Shown: positions 31,930 through 34,193 of the stretch, in pieces
Layout: every line of letters begins with the position of its first letter
How positions within the stretch are numbered: the stretch's first letter is position 1
Assembly (NCBI GenBank): GCA_017454525.1
Contig: JAFTCT010000008.1
Span: forward strand, 1-34,193
DNA length: 34,193 nt
Direction of reading: 5' to 3'
DNA from: Clostridia bacterium
GTDB lineage: Bacteria; Bacillota; Clostridia; Oscillospirales; CAG-272
Made by a program: the position numbers and the translations under genes
The notes under the pieces: generated by a model
Databases searched by the model: none
Seen by the model: only the letters and a program-made list of their open reading frames with translations
Told to the model about the DNA's origin: nothing

Positions 31930-32862
31930 ATGGCCAACGTTTACAAAGGAACTCTCGGACTGATCGGCAATACGCCGCTCGTCGAGATCGCAAATATCGA
32001 AAAGGAAGAGTCGCTTGAGGCGACGGTACTCGTCAAACTGGAGTATTTCAATCCCGCCGGAAGCGTCAAGGACCGCATTGCGAAAGCGATGATCGAGGAC
32101 GCGGAGGCAAAGGGGCTCCTCAAGGAGGGGTCCGTCATCATCGAGCCGACGTCGGGCAATACCGGTATCGGACTGGCGTCGATCGCCGCTGCTAAGGGCT
32201 ACCGCATCATTCTGACGATGCCCGAAACGATGAGCGTCGAGCGCCGCAATATCCTCAAGGCGTACGGCGCCGAGATCGTTCTGACCGAAGGGGCAAAGGG
32301 CATGAAGGGCGCGATCGCGAAGGCGGAGGAACTGGCGGGTGAGATCGAAAACAGTTTCATTCCCGGTCAGTTCGTCAATCCCGCGAACCCGGCGATCCAC
32401 CGGGCAACGACCGGTCCGGAGATCTGGCGCGATACTGACGGCAAGGTCGATATCTTCGTCGCGGGCGTCGGCACCGGCGGCACGCTGACCGGCGTCGGAG
32501 AATACCTGAAGGCACAGAACCCGGATATCAGGATCGTCGCGGTGGAGCCGGATTCCTCGCCGGTCCTGTCGGAAGGGAAGAGCGGACCGCACAAGATCCA
32601 GGGAATCGGCGCGGGCTTCGTCCCGGACGTTTTGAATACCGCGATCTATGACGAGATCATCCGCGTGGTCAATGAAGACGCGTTTGCGACGGCAAAACTG
32701 TTGGCAAGGAAGGAAGGCGTTTCGGTCGGTATCTCCTCGGGCGCCGCGCTGTTTGCCGCGCTGCAGCTCGCCAAGAGAAGCGAGAACGCAGGCAAGACGA
32801 TCGTCGCCCTGCTGCCGGACAGCGGAGACCGCTACTATTCCACGCCTCTGTTCACCGAATAA
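31930..32862 (+). CDS. cysK: Cysteine synthase (O-acetylserine sulfhydrylase)
   Basis: CysK makes cysteine from O-acetylserine and sulfide with PLP. The 310-residue product has the PLP lysine Lys47 in NPAGSVKDR, the substrate loop TSGNTGIGL, the phosphate-binding GTGGTLTG and the SSGAAL segment. It is full length. ATG 31930 lies 29 bp after iscU with AAGGAGAA upstream. Its place after iscS-iscU links cysteine supply to sulfur use. A cystathionine beta-synthase-like role cannot be excluded but the motifs favour CysK. Confidence 0.95.
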   Translation: MANVYKGTLGLIGNTPLVEIANIEKEESLEATVLVKLEYFNPAGSVKDRIAKAMIEDAEAKGLLKEGSVIIEPTSGNTGIGLASIAAAKGYRIILTMPETMSVERRNILKAYGAEIVLTEGAKGMKGAIAKAEELAGEIENSFIPGQFVNPANPAIHRATTGPEIWRDTDGKVDIFVAGVGTGGTLTGVGEYLKAQNPDIRIVAVEPDSSPVLSEGKSGPHKIQGIGAGFVPDVLNTAIYDEIIRVVNEDAFATAKLLARKEGVSVGISSGAALFAALQLAKRSENAGKTIVALLPDSGDRYYSTPLFTE

Positions 32863-32887
32863 GGACAGATCATACCCGGATCATCAT

Positions 32888-32930
32888 CCGCCGGCGGAGA
32901 AGATAACGACTCCGCCGGCGGTATTATTTT
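32888..32930 (+). terminator. Terminator after cysK
   Basis: A perfect 12-bp GC-rich stem (32888-32899 with 32910-32921) is followed by TATTATTTT. Confidence 0.85.
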
Positions 32931-32975
32931 GAATGACCGGTTCACAAAACATTTTAGAATGACCGGTTCACAAAA
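32931..32975 (+). repeat. Tandem 19-bp direct repeat upstream of a promoter
   Basis: GAATGACCGGTTCACAAAA occurs at 32931-32949 and 32957-32975, identical, 26 bp apart. The core ACCGGT is palindromic. The second copy ends 6 bp before the -35 box at 32982, a place for an activator or repressor. Confidence 0.9.
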
Positions 32976-32981
32976 AAACCC

Positions 32982-33010
32982 TTGCACTCTGCGGCTGTTT
33001 ATGCTATAAT
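32982..33010 (+). promoter_or_regulatory. Promoter of the metallophosphoesterase gene
   Basis: TTGCAC (32982-32987), 17 bp, TATAAT (33005-33010), 26 bp ahead of the ATG at 33037. Confidence 0.83.
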
Positions 33011-33036
33011 GGCAAAAACAGAAAGGATAACAGAAT

Positions 33037-34137
33037 ATGTGGTATGTGATCATCGTATCGGTGATCGCCGCGTACGCTGCGGGACTGATCTATATATCCT
33101 TCCGCTGCGCGCGGTTCGCGTTTTTAAGGAAACTCACAAGGAACAGGAAAGCCCCGGCGGTACTGATCGCCGCCGTGTTTTTCGGACTGCTCACGGGCTT
33201 GCTGACCCTGCTTTTGAATATCGTGAACGCAATGATCGTCATGATCCATCTGTACGCGTTCTGGCTTTCAGGCGACCTTGTATCCTTCGCGGTCTCAAGG
33301 ATCCGGCATAAGAAGCCGGTAAGGTATTACGCCGGCGCGATCGCCGCGGGGCTTTGCGCGGTCTATCTGGCGTACGGCTGGATCTCGGTGCATCACGTCA
33401 GACAAACGGAGTATTCTTTTCAGTCATCCAAACTCCCGGAAGACGTGCGGATCGTGCAGATCTCCGATTCCCATATCGGCGCCACCTTTGACGCCAAGGG
33501 ACTGCTAAAATACGTGGAGGAGATCAATGCGCTCGAACCGGACGTTGTCGTTGTGACCGGCGATTTCGTTGACGACGACACGTCAAGAGAGGATATGCTC
33601 GGCGGATGCGACGCGCTGGGAAAGCTGAAAACGAGATACGGCGTGTATTTCGTCTGGGGCAATCATGACAAGGGCTATTACAGCGGGGAAAGAAGAGGCT
33701 GGACCGACAAGGAACTGCGCGACCGGCTGACGGAAAACAACGTGCGCGTGACGGAAGATGAGGCGCTGCTGATCAACGACGCCTTTTATATCGTCGGCAG
33801 GCTCGACCGCTCAAACGGCGGCAGAAAGACCGCAAACGAACTTCTGTCGGGACTTGACGGAAGCAAATATACCGTTCTGCTCGACCATCAGCCAAGCGAT
33901 TTTGACGCCGAAGCCGAAGCGGGCGCCGACCTTGTGCTCTGCGGCCATACGCACGGCGGACAACTCATACCCGTCCGTTACGTCGGTGAGTGGCTCGGAG
34001 TGGTGGATCTGCGCTACGGACACGAAAAACGCGGGAATACCGATTTTATCGTTTCTTCCGGCATCAGCAACTGGGCGCTCAGGTTCAAGACCGGCTGCTT
34101 TTCGGAATACGTCGTGATCGATCTGAAAGCGATATAA
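33037..34137 (+). CDS. Membrane-anchored calcineurin-like metallophosphoesterase (YkuE-type)
   Basis: The 366-residue protein has four N-terminal membrane segments (about 3-22, 40-62, 66-90, 100-117). A metal-dependent phosphoesterase domain follows. Its dimetal motifs are in order: DSH in QISDSHIG, GDFVDD, GNHDKG, LDHQP and GHTHGGQ. Relatives such as YkuE act at the cell surface, and UDP-sugar or lipid phosphate substrates are known for some. The direct substrate is unknown. It starts at ATG 33037 after AAAGGA. It is the only gene of its unit, and the 3' end is 20 bp from the hairpin repeat. Confidence 0.93.
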   Translation: MWYVIIVSVIAAYAAGLIYISFRCARFAFLRKLTRNRKAPAVLIAAVFFGLLTGLLTLLLNIVNAMIVMIHLYAFWLSGDLVSFAVSRIRHKKPVRYYAGAIAAGLCAVYLAYGWISVHHVRQTEYSFQSSKLPEDVRIVQISDSHIGATFDAKGLLKYVEEINALEPDVVVVTGDFVDDDTSREDMLGGCDALGKLKTRYGVYFVWGNHDKGYYSGERRGWTDKELRDRLTENNVRVTEDEALLINDAFYIVGRLDRSNGGRKTANELLSGLDGSKYTVLLDHQPSDFDAEAEAGADLVLCGHTHGGQLIPVRYVGEWLGVVDLRYGHEKRGNTDFIVSSGISNWALRFKTGCFSEYVVIDLKAI

Positions 34138-34156
34138 AATCAGTAAACAAAAGGAC

Positions 34157-34193
34157 GGGGGTGTTTCATTTGGCGTATTTGCGCCAAATGAAA
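34157..34193. repeat. Dispersed inverted repeat (copy 2, cut by window end)
   Basis: These 37 bases are identical to 4447-4483, including the loop TATTTG, in the same orientation. The right arm is cut by the window end. The flanks (AAAAGGAC here, CAAAATA at copy 1) differ. Like copy 1, it sits just past the end of a gene. Confidence 0.9.

Noticed and set aside
1..34193. CRISPR arrays, insertion sequences, rRNA, riboswitches or T-boxes
   Set aside because: I looked for regular repeats, transposase frames, rRNA stretches and T-box or riboswitch cores, and found none that I could support.

Overview
The window looks like a stretch of a moderately GC-rich, spore-forming member of the Clostridia (Firmicutes), probably from an uncultured lineage. 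The evidence is a complete cotJA-cotJB-cotJC spore-coat cluster, a long Gram-positive-type SRP RNA directly upstream of dnaX, the order dnaX-ebfC-recR, a dnaG-rpoD pair, strong AGGAGG ribosome binding sites, and many near-consensus sigma-A promoters with 17-bp spacers. The window ends inside an inverted repeat that also occurs at 4447-4490, so it may end at a repeat-induced assembly break.

Layout. 1-1150: an AT-rich patch with a TPR-like gene and a fragment resembling WapI-family immunity proteins, then a strip of hairpins. 1147-1452: an intact tRNA-Cys and, upstream in the same transcript, a second copy whose 3' third is replaced by hairpins. 1472-3203: prmC (short N-terminus) and an intracellular GH43-type glycosidase. 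3284-4417: cotJABC. 4447-5781: hairpin repeat, an SPFH/stomatin protein on the minus strand and divergent promoters. 5838-7560: a two-gene minimal Suf (SmsC/SmsB-like) Fe-S assembly operon. 7578-8404: a divergent AraC-family regulator.

8514-16567 is the most unusual part. Four genes read in one direction: ResB/CcsB-like and CcsA-like proteins (system II cytochrome c maturation), then two large exported c-type cytochromes. The first cytochrome is a lipoprotein joining a beta-propeller to a MauG/CcP-like diheme domain. The second is a 1343-residue protein whose propeller and two CxxCH sites resemble the alpha subunit of anammox hydrazine synthase (HZS), with inserted jelly-roll modules and a discoidin-like tail. 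Domain content (alpha plus fused beta-gamma) and heme count (2+2) match HZS. The context gives no reason to assume the organism makes hydrazine, so I treat this as an undescribed HZS-like extracytoplasmic redox complex in a spore-former.

16617-29087 is mostly housekeeping: yigZ, dgt, dnaG, rpoD, an orphan solute-binding lipoprotein, SRP RNA, dnaX, ebfC, recR, a purine phosphoribosyltransferase, an uncharacterised membrane protein and a YesL/DUF624 protein. 29124-32930: a minus-strand pair (Rrf2/IscR regulator and a cytidylate-kinase-like protein) diverges from iscS-iscU-cysK, with a 26-bp dyad over the iscS promoter that is probably the Rrf2 operator. 32931-34193: a tandem 19-bp repeat and promoter ahead of a membrane-anchored metallophosphoesterase, then the second copy of the hairpin repeat.

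The genes connect through iron and redox chemistry. Two Fe-S assembly systems supply clusters, and the Ccs pair would attach heme to the two exported cytochromes. No electron donor, terminal reductase or hydrazine dehydrogenase is visible in the window.
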